From NCBI GenBank assembly GCA_025769875.1, contig JAGFNK010000477.1, positions 1 to 39,641 of the forward strand: a stretch of DNA of 39,641 bases. Reading direction: 5' to 3'. Numbering within the stretch: position 1 is the stretch's first letter; every line of letters starts with the position of its first letter. The notes beneath the pieces are model-generated. The model saw only the letters and a program-made list of their open reading frames with translations, was not told the origin of the DNA and did not search any database. Shown in pieces: positions 28,980 through 39,117 of the stretch. The position numbers were made by a program, and so were the translations under genes. This stretch comes from Russula earlei. Taxonomy: Eukaryota > Basidiomycota > Agaricomycetes > Russulales > Russulaceae.

Positions 28980-30271
28980 TCGTGTGGCTTATTCATCAAC
29001 CATCCACCTGTCCACTCCTACTCCAGGACGACGACAGGGTGTTCTTCCCTTCCCAGAGCTGCTCACCATACCTTGCTCTACCCCTCCATTTCAACCCCCT
29101 AAACCCTCATGGGCTCGAAGCAACGTGCTTCAAAACGCCAGCCTGCACCGACACTGTACTACTGGCCAAAGGAAGGCTGCCTGAAAAAAAACTGGTGGAA
29201 ATGAAAGTGACAGCTCAGGCACTCCCACTCGACCGAAGCGATCACAACCATGAGCTCAGGCTTCCAAGACATCCCTTCCTGCTATTGATGAGGATGGGGA
29301 GGAAGAGTCCTATGCCTATGTAAATGCAGAAGCCTGGGAACTCACTACAGCACAAACACATGGACCACAAGACATGCAAAATTGTTGCAAAGGCTGCACG
29401 GCCTCGATGTCGACTCACCCACACAGCTACATGGCTGGCCGCGAATCGCTTACAAGAGCACATATGTGCGTATTCCTTTCGTGCCATCTCCTCTTCGTCC
29501 TCACATCATCATCATCATCGCCGCCAGCACGCCACCCTCGCCCCCATCAACCACCGCATGCCCTCGCCCTCAATGCCCCCAGCCTTCACCATGCACCAAT
29601 GAGTCCCAACGCACAGCCGAAGAGCCCCATACCACGCCGCCGTCTTCGTTGCCATCGGATGGTGTTGCTACTGTACATTTCGGTATGCTTTTCTCCCCTT
29701 TTTTACTAGACTCTCATTTTGTTAGTCAGAGATCTGCACACCGCCTGTGCATCCATTTCCCAGCCTGCCGCCGTCTTCCCTCTCCCTTTCTACTTCCACG
29801 CCCCCTCGCTCCTCTACCTCGCATCTGCCATCCAAGTTCTCCAATTGTCCCACCCGCAATCGCGTTCGGCAGCACCATCAGCGCCCAAGCGACCACCCAC
29901 CAGCACTCTCCCTATCCCCCCTCCAGCCTCTCCTTTGCATCGTCTCCCCCTCCTCGCGTCACAGCTCAACCACACCCCTCGTCACCACACCTGGCCTCGG
30001 CCATCCTTCACAAATCGCCACACGCCACTACCACAGTCGCTGGAGACCACAACTCGATACCTCGTGTCGTCCAGCTTCGGTCCCCTTCTCACGTCTAGAT
30101 TTCATTTCATATGCCTGTCTTTTGTGCTTTTCCTGTCCCTTAGCCTTAGTTCTAACCTGTATCTGCTACCATGTTGAATAAAGTTGCCCTGTTGTTCCCT
30201 TATCATCTGTGTGAACCTGAGTGCAGTCGAATGAACAAACACGTTCTCGCGTTCCCACTAGGTGCTCCTCC
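28980..30271. other. C-rich low-complexity region, no gene assigned
   Basis: Several overlapping plus-strand frames (29382-30098, 29719-30177, 29747-30181) are open only because the sequence is C-rich and poor in stops. Their products are Pro/Ser/His-rich, without domains. An AATAAAG signal lies at about 30177. The left flank of the chromovirus is reached at 30271. Confidence 0.45.
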
Positions 30272-30535
30272 TGTTACGAACCAAGGCCAAGTCCTGGCCG
30301 AAGATTGTCCTATTTTACTCAAGAAGAACCTCTCTCACTTTGCATTGCCGACTCCCTTCCATTTTCTGGGCTATCCCCCCTGCGGTACAAGATATTGCTA
30401 TTGCAAAGGCACTATAACACGACCAGGCACCAGTTTCCTAATCGGGTAATCATCGCGTGGCAGCCACATGGCCACTCAGCCACCATGGACCCGAAACAGT
30501 GGCACAAACTCTTAGAAACTGTTGCATAAATCATC

Positions 30536-30636
30536 TGACGTCATCAAGGCTCCAATGACATCATGGCTGACTGAGCGACTCCACAGTGACCTCATAGGCT
30601 CACTAAGCGCTCCACAGTGACATCATAATGATGTCA
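30536..30636 (+). promoter_or_regulatory. Cluster of CRE/bZIP-like sites in U3
   Basis: TGACGTCA at 30536-30543, CAATGACATCATGG shortly after, and the perfect 19-bp palindrome TGACATCATAATGATGTCA at 30618-30636. These match ATF/CREB-type bZIP half sites. They lie about 140-240 bases upstream of the TATA box, where U3 enhancers are expected, and recur in the 3' LTR (from 39381). Confidence 0.55.
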
Positions 30637-30772
30637 TCGCTCCACAATGATCAGTAATGCGCTCAGTAAGCCTGAAAGTTGACACAAGCAAGTTTATGCC
30701 TCTGTAGTCCTATTGGATGGTACCAAAGAGTCTAGAATAGTCCCAGTGCTTTGTAATCGACCCTGTATACTG

Positions 30773-30780
30773 TATATAAG
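30773..30780 (+). promoter_or_regulatory. TATA box of 5' LTR
   Basis: TATATAAG, followed about 20-40 bases later by the probable transcription start. In the 3' LTR the same place reads TATATAG, one A fewer. Confidence 0.7.
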
Positions 30781-31130
30781 CCCCAATGAAGCATGGCAGT
30801 CGTCAGACTGTCCATTTGTGATACTCTCCACTTCCTGGGTACTCCCCTGCGACTGCTCAGTCTAAAGCCTTCCCTCGTCTTCAAGGTACTCTTCAACGAC
30901 CGCCTTGTTTAAAGCCCCTCGCTGCACTGGCCTCTACTCTTCGCCTCTGCCTCTTGCAACACATACCAGTCCCCATCTGGTATCTTCTAGTCGTTTGGCT
31001 CGTCCTCCTGTTCAACGCCGTTTACGCCGCGTACCATCTGTTCCGACCCCTGCCCACCTGCTCCTGAGTCCTTAGTGATCAGCAGTACGTGTCTTGACAT
31101 CTGGACAGTCTCTCATCATTCTTGTATTGA

Positions 31131-32069
31131 CCAGCCAACGCTCAAGTGTCTACTCCCAACTCCCCCACTCTTGTCAATACCTCCCTGCGTCTCCCTTCTC
31201 CTCTCCAGCCCACTCCACGCACCGCTCTTCGCATCCTCACTGAAGACGTCGACCCGGTCGACACATCCTCACCCCTCAGCCTCTTGTACTCCCCAACGGC
31301 TCCCCCATCGTCTCCTACCACTGTCCAGCCTATCCCAGACAACTTTGTCCCTGTCGGCACTCCCCCTCCAGCGCAGAACGAGCAACAGCAAGCGGACCGT
31401 CCTCCCTTACCTGAAGGCTTCCTCGACCGTCCCCCCTGCACAGTATTTCGCTTCCATCCGCACCAGTACTTCGTCCTCCCTACCACCAATCGTCGCCAGG
31501 AGCAGTGGCGTCCCCTCCACGACTTGAATCATCAAGACTACCTTGGACGCATCCCTACCTCAGACCAGTTAGCTCGTCGCGCATTCACAGACACCTTCAC
31601 TACCGCCTTTCGTGCACGCATCGTCCACACTTTTGCGGTAGAACCCTCCAACACTGCCCTTGCCACCCAGTACAATCTCACCCCCTTCGGCATCTGCTCC
31701 AACGTCGGGATATACGCCCCGGACGCTGACTTTCCCCTCGGACGCATCGCTTACATTTTTAACACCTCGTTATTTAGGAAACTACTTACCTTGCCTGCTA
31801 TTTACCGCCCTGCTTACGAGGGCTCGTTTTGCTTATCTATCGTACACGACTTCTTGGACGGACGTCTCGCTTTCGCATACGGCTACTTACACTTCGAGGA
31901 GAACAGTAACCGCGTGTCCCTACGTCACTATTCGACTTATACAGTCGACACCATCCGCTTTAACCCCCAGCTACTTCGCTTTTGCTTTACGCCTCGTATT
32001 CCCCTTAACCCTCTCGAAATAATTGAGAGGTACCAGCTCGAAACCATAGATCTTGCGCACGGTTCTTAA
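31131..32069 (+). CDS. Leader ORF 1 of the chromovirus, no Met codon (about 312 codons)
   Basis: The frame is open from after the stop at 31128 to TAA at 32067 without a single ATG; a GTG at 31146 is a possible but unproven start. The N-terminal third is Pro/Ser/Thr-rich. The rest looks like folded protein, with aromatic and charged residues (RFHPHQYFVLP, FCLSIVHDFLDGRLAFAYGY). No domain is recognised. Right after the stop two AATAAAG signals follow (32097-32115), so a short transcript could end here. An open frame this long is unlikely by chance, so coding is probable, but initiation is unexplained. It could be translated from a non-AUG codon, or an exon might be spliced to it from elsewhere. 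Confidence 0.5.
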   Translation, partial: PANAQVSTPNSPTLVNTSLRLPSPLQPTPRTALRILTEDVDPVDTSSPLSLLYSPTAPPSSPTTVQPIPDNFVPVGTPPPAQNEQQQADRPPLPEGFLDRPPCTVFRFHPHQYFVLPTTNRRQEQWRPLHDLNHQDYLGRIPTSDQLARRAFTDTFTTAFRARIVHTFAVEPSNTALATQYNLTPFGICSNVGIYAPDADFPLGRIAYIFNTSLFRKLLTLPAIYRPAYEGSFCLSIVHDFLDGRLAFAYGYLHFEENSNRVSLRHYSTYTVDTIRFNPQLLRFCFTPRIPLNPLEIIERYQLETIDLAHGS

Positions 32070-32096
32070 AAAGTAAGAACCACCCTTGTAACGCTT

Positions 32097-32115
32097 CAAT
32101 AAAGATCAATAAAGA
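32097..32115 (+). terminator. Tandem AATAAAG polyadenylation-like signals after leader ORF 1
   Basis: CAATAAAGATCAATAAAGAT, two copies 11 bases apart, 28 bases after the ORF 1 stop. They may end a subgenomic transcript; if used constitutively they would stop genomic RNA synthesis, so they are probably conditional or inactive. Confidence 0.4.
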
Positions 32116-33053
32116 TCCTTTCTTGTTTTAACTAAAGTGCCACGAGAATACGCCTTAGAAGAAGTCGAAGAAGAAGACGCTATTACTCGACACATCTTAA
32201 ACTTAAATCATTATCGAACTTGGACCTCCGTCGCATTCCCTGTCACCACTTTAACCAACTTACACGACGTACCAGGAGTTGAACCACCTCACGAAGATTT
32301 CCCCCATCTTATTGTTAAAGAGTTCCTTGAAGTCTTGCCTTTGGACAACTCTTAAGCCACGACGAACACGCACTATATCTTGAAACCCTTAGTCGACTTC
32401 TACCTCCAGCACGACAACAACTATTATATTGGCACCTTGCTCAAGCAAAGAACATCCAAGGACAACCAGTTGACTACCAATCCTTACGCGCCAGTGAATT
32501 AAACCTCTGGACCAGAGTCATTCAACCACGCCACCACATTATTATCCACTCCTTGAGAACAGGATACCGCTTGTTCTACTTAGGTTGGACATACATCAGC
32601 TACTATCGTCTCACTGTCCAGTTCTACCACCTACGCCTCAACAGAATACAAAGGGAAAACCAATCTTACGTCCAACTTGCGGTTGTACCAGGAATACACA
32701 ACACCTTCGATTGGGAAACTAACTCGTGGTTGTACGACGCAGACTATAATCAACCTTGGGCAATTACCAGCCCAGACGCCTCATATACTGGTCCCCCTGC
32801 ATACTATTCTGTCCCAGCAATCCTAGAAGCCTCAAGTCTCGCCCCTCGACCCCTCACACCGATTCAGACCACTGTCCCAACTAGTCAAGAACGTTGGTCT
32901 GCCAGCACAGAAGATACTGAGTCAAATCCGTGGACAGCAAGGTGTAACTGCAAAACAGAGTATTGCACGTGCAACTTTCGACCAGACACACCTCCTACTC
33001 CTGACGGAATTACCTTGTGGACGCCAGGCGATTACCACCTCCCCATTCGATAA
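32113..33053 (+). pseudogene. Leader ORF 2 of the chromovirus, Met-free, one frameshift
   Basis: The first part (32113-32355) reads REYALEEVEEEDAITRHIL...IVKEFLEVLPL. A one-base shift near 32343 leads into SHDEHALYLETLSRLLPPAR...LNLWTRVIQ and on to GYRLFYLGWTYISYYRL, ending in CNCKTEYCTC and a Pro/Thr-rich tail at 33053. There is no methionine anywhere. The composition is that of a real protein, with a possible small zinc-binding CxC...CxC cluster near the C-terminus (about 32946-32970). No family is recognised. Confidence 0.42.
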
Positions 33054-33065
33054 ATCTGGCTCCTC

Positions 33066-33638
33066 GACACAGGAGACGCGCGTCATCCCAACGACCCCCT
33101 GAGAGAGAAACAGTTCCCAACGCAAGAGGATTTCTTGTTGAAAGACCATTACCTCCTACCCCTCCTGACGCCTACGTACCCTTGTTTACCAATCGTATTC
33201 CTACCCCTGTTATACCTATCCAACCCTTTGCATCACCCCTTGTTGAATCCCCTGATAGTGCCGATCTTAGGAAGTACTGATTTACACTGTTATCTACCAG
33301 AACAATCCTTCTTAGCATTAAACCTACCTACGCGTTCAAGGAGAGAGTTAATTGAATTCAAGAATTATTGTACCCAAGCTTGGCATCAACGACTGACACA
33401 CTTTATAGTTTACAAGCACCCCACCAAGGAAATAAGTGACTTTGCCATCTCTCCAGCAGAATTTGAAGGATATCTGTGGAAAACCCGAGTAGTTCTAACA
33501 CAAAGCAGCATTACTGAAGAATACTCCCGAATCCAATTAAGAAAACATCAAGGAAGACCTGATACCATTCGACTAAAGCCAGCCTACACCATTGCATATC
33601 CTTGGAACAACGGCCATTGGACTATAACAGTCGTCTAG
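33066..33638 (+). pseudogene. Leader ORF 3 of the chromovirus, Met-free, frameshifted
   Basis: The N-terminal part lies in one frame (VERPLPPTPPDAYVPLF..., stop at 33280). The rest lies in another (YLPEQSFLALNLPTRSRRELIEFKNYC...AYPWNNGHWTITVV, stop at 33638). No ATG is present. The C-terminal 110 residues look globular. It ends five bases before the gag ATG. No family is recognised. Confidence 0.4.
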
Positions 33639-33642
33639 ATCT

Positions 33643-35153
33643 ATGAGCACTAGGAGAGACATCACTGACGAAGAAGAAAATCTAATCCCACTCCTATTTG
33701 AAAACCTCAGTTACGACACCCAAGATCACTGTTACCGAGGAAAATTTGCAGGCACACCTATTATCAACCACGGAAATCTTTCTGACACTTGGTTATACGA
33801 AGACGATAACGACGAAGTTACCACCGAACAACTTAAAGCGGCAGCCCCAGGAGCAGAAAACGTTCAAGACTTCAACCCCTATAACTATCACAGGCCTCTT
33901 CCTAGACAGACCAGTCAAGTGGAGCCGTTCTAGAAGACATTGGGTTTACTATAACAATCGAGAAGTCGATTTCTCAGCCAGAACACCTCAAGAAGTTACC
34001 GCTATCCTAGGAACTGCTCAGAGCACTCGAAGCACCACTCCAGGACCTTCTACTCGGCGTAATACCCAACAACCTACTCCTCATACAACTAGCAACGTAC
34101 CACAAGCAGTCCCTCGAACGCTCACTCCAACTAGAATCCAACTACAAGGTTCAGCCCCACCTATTGTTACAGCTACAACAACTCAGAATCCCACCATGTC
34201 AAGCAATCCACGCCTTGTCGGAACAGCACCAGAACCCTTTGACGGAAAGGCTGATAACGCAGAAGCCTTTTGGGCAGCTTTGGCCAATTATTATTACATC
34301 AATGGCGACTCCTTTACAGATGAAAGCAAGAAAGTTGCCGCTGCACTAACCCACTTTAAAGTAGGAACACCCGCCGGAGCATGGGCTAGAGAACAAACCA
34401 CCAAGGCTATGGCTCGTACCGTAGCAGACTATGGGTCATGGGACGACTTCAAGAAAGCCTTTGCCGATCATTTTATCCCTGCAGAAGCAGAGTTGGCCTC
34501 CGCTAATACCATGCACACCTATTATCAAGGAAAACTACCATTTAATGAATGGTATCAGAAATGGTCAGCACCACGCATCACGAGCTACCACCGATGAAAG
34601 AACAAAGATGTACGCATTTAGGAAGAACATCAACCCGGCCTTACATCAGAAAATACTGGGAATCACACCAACACCAACTACGCTTGCAGCCCTTGTCAAA
34701 GCAGCAAGAGAATTCGACAACCTTTTCCACCTATACAACTCCACTGCTTTTCGAGGAGGACGCTCTGTGCGTGCCCGAGGATTGAACACTCAAGGATCAG
34801 ATAATCCATTGGAAATTAACTTGTACCAAGGAGAGCCCAATGAACGACCCTGGGAATCCAGAAGTGAAAGGAAACCCCTCACAGATGCAGAGAAAGAATT
34901 TCGACGCAAGAACAATCTCTGTTATTATTGTGGAAAGAAGAATCATATGGCAAATCAATGTAGAGCAAAGAAAGCAGCTCAAGGACGCCAACGACAAGGA
35001 TCTCGCCCCCAAACAGTCAGAGCTACAACCATCCAAGATGAAAACATCGAACCTGCGCAAGAAGAACCCATTCCTGTTGCTTCACTAACGACTTGGAGAG
35101 AAACACTTGCAGACTCGATCCTCCGCCCAAGATCTGCTCCTATGGATTTTTAA
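33643..35153 (+). pseudogene. gag: gag of the chromovirus, two frameshifts
   Basis: The ATG at 33643 is the first ATG after the LTR R region and opens gag (MSTRRDITDEEENLIPLLFENL). The frame shifts near 33900 into SRRHWVYYNNREVDFSA and again near 34575. The capsid-like retrotransposon gag region is PFDGKADNAEAFWAALANYY...AWARE...WDDFKKAFADHF. The nucleocapsid has one CCHC knuckle, CYYCGKKNHMANQC (about 34918-34960). The stop TAA at 35151 directly follows GATTTT, and pol overlaps in the -1 frame. The two internal frameshifts may be genuine decay or sequence errors. The protein would form the virus-like particle. Confidence 0.82.
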
Positions 35154-38100
35154 TTGGACCCCCTTCTGCACCGAGGAGGGACGCGGTCCAAATCAGTACG
35201 ATACAAAGAGAAATCAATTACCCCAAAGTTTTTACCAAGAATATTCGCTCCCCTTCCATTGCCTTGAAAGTTACCTTAGTAGGGAAGACAAGCGGCAAAG
35301 AAATCGGTGCAAGAGCCCTGCTCGACAGTGGAGCAGAAGGAATGATAATCCATGAACGATTTGCACAAAGACACCACCTGCACCTTCGAACTATGATCAA
35401 ACCCTTGCCAGCACAAAATGTAGACGGAACACAAAATGCCAATGGACTAATACGCTTTAGCACCATCCAAAGACTTCGCATTCAAGCGCACACAGGCGCC
35501 ACTCATGACGAACAAGCAGAATTCCTTGTCACTAACATTGGAGATCACGACATTATCTTAGGAACAGATTGGCTACGACACCACAACCCAGATATTGATT
35601 GGGCAAATGATACAATCACACTGAGGAACTGCCCCCGAACTTGCCTTACCACACACCCAAGCATAACCATTGCATCTGCATCTGGAACGCGGAATTACCA
35701 AATACAAGCGCTTACTTTCCCTGAAGAAGAAGAACCCGAGTTTACGGACATTGCTGCACTAATCTTCCCAGATACTGAAGGACCATTGAACCCATGTGTT
35801 GACGAACAAATCCACGATGCGTTTAGCCCAATAACAATCAACATAAGAGCCAAATCAACCACAGCTACCAAGCTAGCCAATGCGGAAACACCCCCTAAGA
35901 CATTAGACGAACTTATCCCCGCCCAATTCTTGAAATGGCGAAAGGTTTTCGATGAACAAGCTTCTCAACGCCTTCCTGCTCACCAACCATGGGACCATGC
36001 AATCAATCTAAAACCAGGGATCGCCCGACGCGATTCTGGCATTTATCGACTTACTCCCAAGGAACTACAAGCCCTAAAAGAATACTTAGACGAACATTTG
36101 AAAAGAGGCACAATCCGACCATCAAAAGCAGCTATTGCCAGCCCATTCTTCTTTGTAGAAAAGAAAGGAGGAAATCTACGACCAGTGCAAGACTACAGAG
36201 CCCTGAATACAGCAACTGTCAAAGACGCGTATCCACTACCCTTGATTCCTGAATTAATTGACAAACTCCAAGGAGCCCAATACTTTACCAAGTTTGACGT
36301 ACGATGGGGATACAACAATATTCGCCTCAGAGAGGGCGATGAACACCTCGCAGCATTCAAGACACCATTAGGACTCTTCGAACCATTGATAATGACATTT
36401 GGTCTCTGCAACGCCCCAGCCACTTTCCAACGCTTTATGAACACCATCCTAGCAAAATACATTGCCACTGAACGAGTGGTTGTTTATCTAGATGATATAC
36501 TAATCATGGCGCAAACCTTGAACGAACTAGACGACTGGACACATAAGGTCCTAAAAACACTCCAAGACCACGACTTATACTTGAAACCAGAGAAATGTGC
36601 TTTCCGACAAACCTCTATTAGTTACCTAGGCATCAATATCTCCCAAGGACGAATATCCATGGACCAAGACAAGTTAATAGGCATTACAAAGTGGCCTACT
36701 CCGACCAATGTTACGGAAGTACAAGCATTTCTAGGATTCTGCAACTTCTATCGACGATTTATCCACCAATACTCTCGAATAGCACGGCCCTTGTTTAACT
36801 TAACAAAGAAAGAAAACCCCTTCAAGTGGGAAGACGATGAAGAACAAGCATTTCAGAAACTAATCCAAGCATTCACAACGGCCCCAATCCTCATGTTACC
36901 TAACCACACGAAACCCTTTCGACTCATCTGCGATGCAAGTGACTTTGCAGTCGGTGCAATCTTGGAACAACCCGATGAATTTAACAGATATCACCCAGTA
37001 GCCTATTTCTCGAAATCCTTGGACCCCGCACAACGAAATTACATGATCTACGATAAAGAACTCCTTGCTATCGTCTTATCCCTCTGGCACTTCCGACACT
37101 ACCTTGAAGGCGCTACACACCCCATTGATCTATGGACAGACCACAATAACTTGACATACTTCATGACAAAACAGAAACTCACGAGACGACAAGCCCGATG
37201 GGCACTCCTCCTCAGCAATTTCGACTTCACCATCACCCACCACCCAGGAACTATGAACAAAGCAGACGGTCTGTCCAGGCGGCCAGACTTTAAAGAGGGG
37301 ATACAAAACGAAAATGATGGAAAGGTGCTCCTAGATGACAAATTTTTTAAAATTAGAGCAACACGCACCTCTGCTACAGAACCAATCGGCGACCAGGAAC
37401 TTCGACAACAACTACGATCTAGCAAAGACTATGACCCAGAAGTATCTAACGCGTTAGCAATCATTATAAAGAATGGACCAAGGCGACTATCCAAAGGCTT
37501 ACAGGACTGGAACCTTGAAGATGGACTAATACTATTCAAAGGAAAAGTCTATATCCCAAACAACGACACCCTAAGAAAGAAAATTCTAAAACTACACCAC
37601 GACTCCCTTGCCACTGGGCATCCTGGCCAATGGAAAACTTATGAACTAATCAGCCGAAACTATTGGTGGCCAGGAATGCTAACTTATGTCAAAAGTTATG
37701 TAGATGGTTGCGCAATTTGCCAAAGTACCAAGAACCGTCCAAAGACAGAAACACCCCTTGTACCGATTACACCAGCTGGAGAAGTATGGAAAAGCATTAC
37801 TATGGACTTTATCACAGGACCTACCGATTTCACAAGGCTTCGACAGCCTCCTAGTCGTGGTAGATCGATTCAGTAAAGCAATAATCATTACCCCTTGCCA
37901 CAAGACAATCACAGCAGACGAAACAGCGACACTAATCATGAACAATGTCTGGAGAAGAATAGGGCTCCCAACACAAATAATATCGGACAGAGGCCCTCAG
38001 TTCGCAGCAAAAGTCACTCAAGAACTATGGAAGAAGTTAAATGTCAAAGTATCATTAAGCACAGCATATCACCCACAGACAGATGGAGAAACAGAACGAG

Positions 38101-38870
38101 TTAACCAAGAACTAGAACAATACCTACGAATATTTTGCAACCATCAAGCAGACAATTGGGCAGAACTAGTTCCCTTTATGGAGTTCGCACATAATGCCAG
38201 ACAACACAGTGCTACGAACAAACCCCCGTTTGAAGTCTGGTATGGCTTTAACCCAACATTTGCTCCGCCCCTTGCCTTTACATCAAAGTTCCCTTCGATC
38301 CAAGAAAGACTATCAAGACTAAACCAACTCAGAGAAGAAGTAGCTGCCTCCCTGAACCGAGCAACAGAAATCATGAAGCAATCAGGACCTCAATCCTCCA
38401 CATTTCGTTTTAAAGAAGGGGATCAAGTATGGCTGGAAGCCACGAATCTACGAACCACTCACCCAAAAGCAAAACTAGCCCCTCGACGCTATGGGCCATT
38501 CAAAGTCACCACTGCCTATCCAGTAAACGTTCGCCTCGAGCTACCAAAGTCTTGGAAGATACACCCGGTTTTTCACCACTCCCTGATTAAACCTTACAAA
38601 GAAACCATTGCCCATGGTCCTAACTTTTCAAACCCGCCACCAATATTAGTCGAAGGTGAAGAACAATATGAAGTAGAACAGATCCTAAACTCTCGGCTCT
38701 CCCCAAACCGCAAAGGAATCCAATACCTAGTTAAATGGAAAGGGTATACGGTTGCAGAAAATACTTGGGAGCCAGCATCTAACCTATCAAGAGCGCAATC
38801 ACTTGTTAAAGACTTCCATCGGAAATATCCGAAGGCGCTTAGAACAATTCCCACCAGGAGTAACCCCTAA
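35093..38870 (+). pseudogene. pol: pol of the chromovirus, one frameshift before the integrase core
   Basis: Domain order: aspartic protease (ALLDSGAEGM, about codon 78), reverse transcriptase (FDVRWGYNNIRL, FGLCNAPATFQ, YLDD at about 36485), RNase H (CDASDFAVGA, DKELLAIV, WTDHNNLTY, KADGLSRR), integrase zinc finger (HHDSLATGHPG...CAICQ), integrase core (MDFIT, SDRGPQF, TDGETERVNQELEQYL) and a C-terminal chromodomain (YEVEQIL, YLVKWKGY, ENTWEP) ending at 38870. A single extra base at about 37817, inside MDFIT|DLPIS, separates a 927-codon frame from the remaining integrase frame. Otherwise every catalytic residue is present. Chromodomains of such elements target integration to histone marks of heterochromatin. 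The element is intact apart from single-base frame breaks. Confidence 0.9.
35147..35153 (+). promoter_or_regulatory. Possible -1 slippage site at the gag-pol junction
   Basis: Five T (35147-35151) precede and overlap the gag stop: zero frame GAT TTT TAA. A P-site slip by one base back keeps Phe pairing on TTT and turns TAA into TTA, entering the pol frame (GFLIGPPSAP). The overlap of the two frames here is about 60 bases. It is not a classical XXXYYYZ heptamer. Confidence 0.35.
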
Positions 38871-38899
38871 ACCAACAACTCTCATCATGACCTCTGTCG

Positions 38900-39117
38900 A
38901 TGACTACCTTTATCCTTGTTACCAACGAACTTTTCAGAGAACTCCTGCGACCACATGCACCCAATCGACCACAGCCATCCCCAAAGCAAATCATAGAACA
39001 AGGGAGAACTCCCCACGAACGAACAGACTTCGACTTTTCATATGCAAACTACTCCACCTTCCAAAGAAACGAATCCCTACTGTTGCAGGAGCAACAAGTC
39101 TATAAAGAGGGGATGAA
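38900..39117 (+). CDS. Small extra frame between pol and 3' LTR
   Basis: ATG 38900 opens MTTFILVTNELFRELL and runs 73 codons to the polypurine tract, then reads on into the LTR to a stop at 39262. Composition is protein-like (NYSTFQRNESLLLQEQQVYKEG). It begins about 30 bases after the pol stop, in a different frame. No family is recognised. It could be chance, or a short accessory protein whose C-terminus is LTR-encoded. Confidence 0.3.
39103..39117 (+). other. Polypurine tract
   Basis: TAAAGAGGGGATGAA directly precedes the TGTTACG start of the 3' LTR, the usual place of plus-strand primer. Confidence 0.7.

Larger units (their letters stand above)
30272..31099 (+). repeat. 5' LTR of the chromovirus
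   Basis: It begins TGTTACGAACCAAGG. The first 526 bases match 39118-39641. The right border GTCTTGACA is inferred from the identical end of the solo LTR at 20821, giving 828 bp. It contains TATATAAG (30773-30780), TGACGTCA (30536-30543) and a 19-bp palindrome of TGACATCA type (30618-30636). Confidence 0.88.

Noticed and set aside
28352..28999. Minus-strand frame of 215 codons rich in Arg, Ser and His
   Set aside because: Shifted reading of the Ala/Ser-rich repeat; the repeat DNA keeps several frames open at once.
29382..30181. Three overlapping plus-strand frames of 144-238 codons
   Set aside because: All are products of C-rich low-complexity DNA, with no domain and no consistent frame preference.
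31100..31130. A tRNA primer-binding site directly after the 5' LTR
   Set aside because: The bases after the inferred LTR end read TCTGGACAGTC; they contain TGG but I cannot match the following bases to a specific tRNA 3' end, so I do not annotate one.
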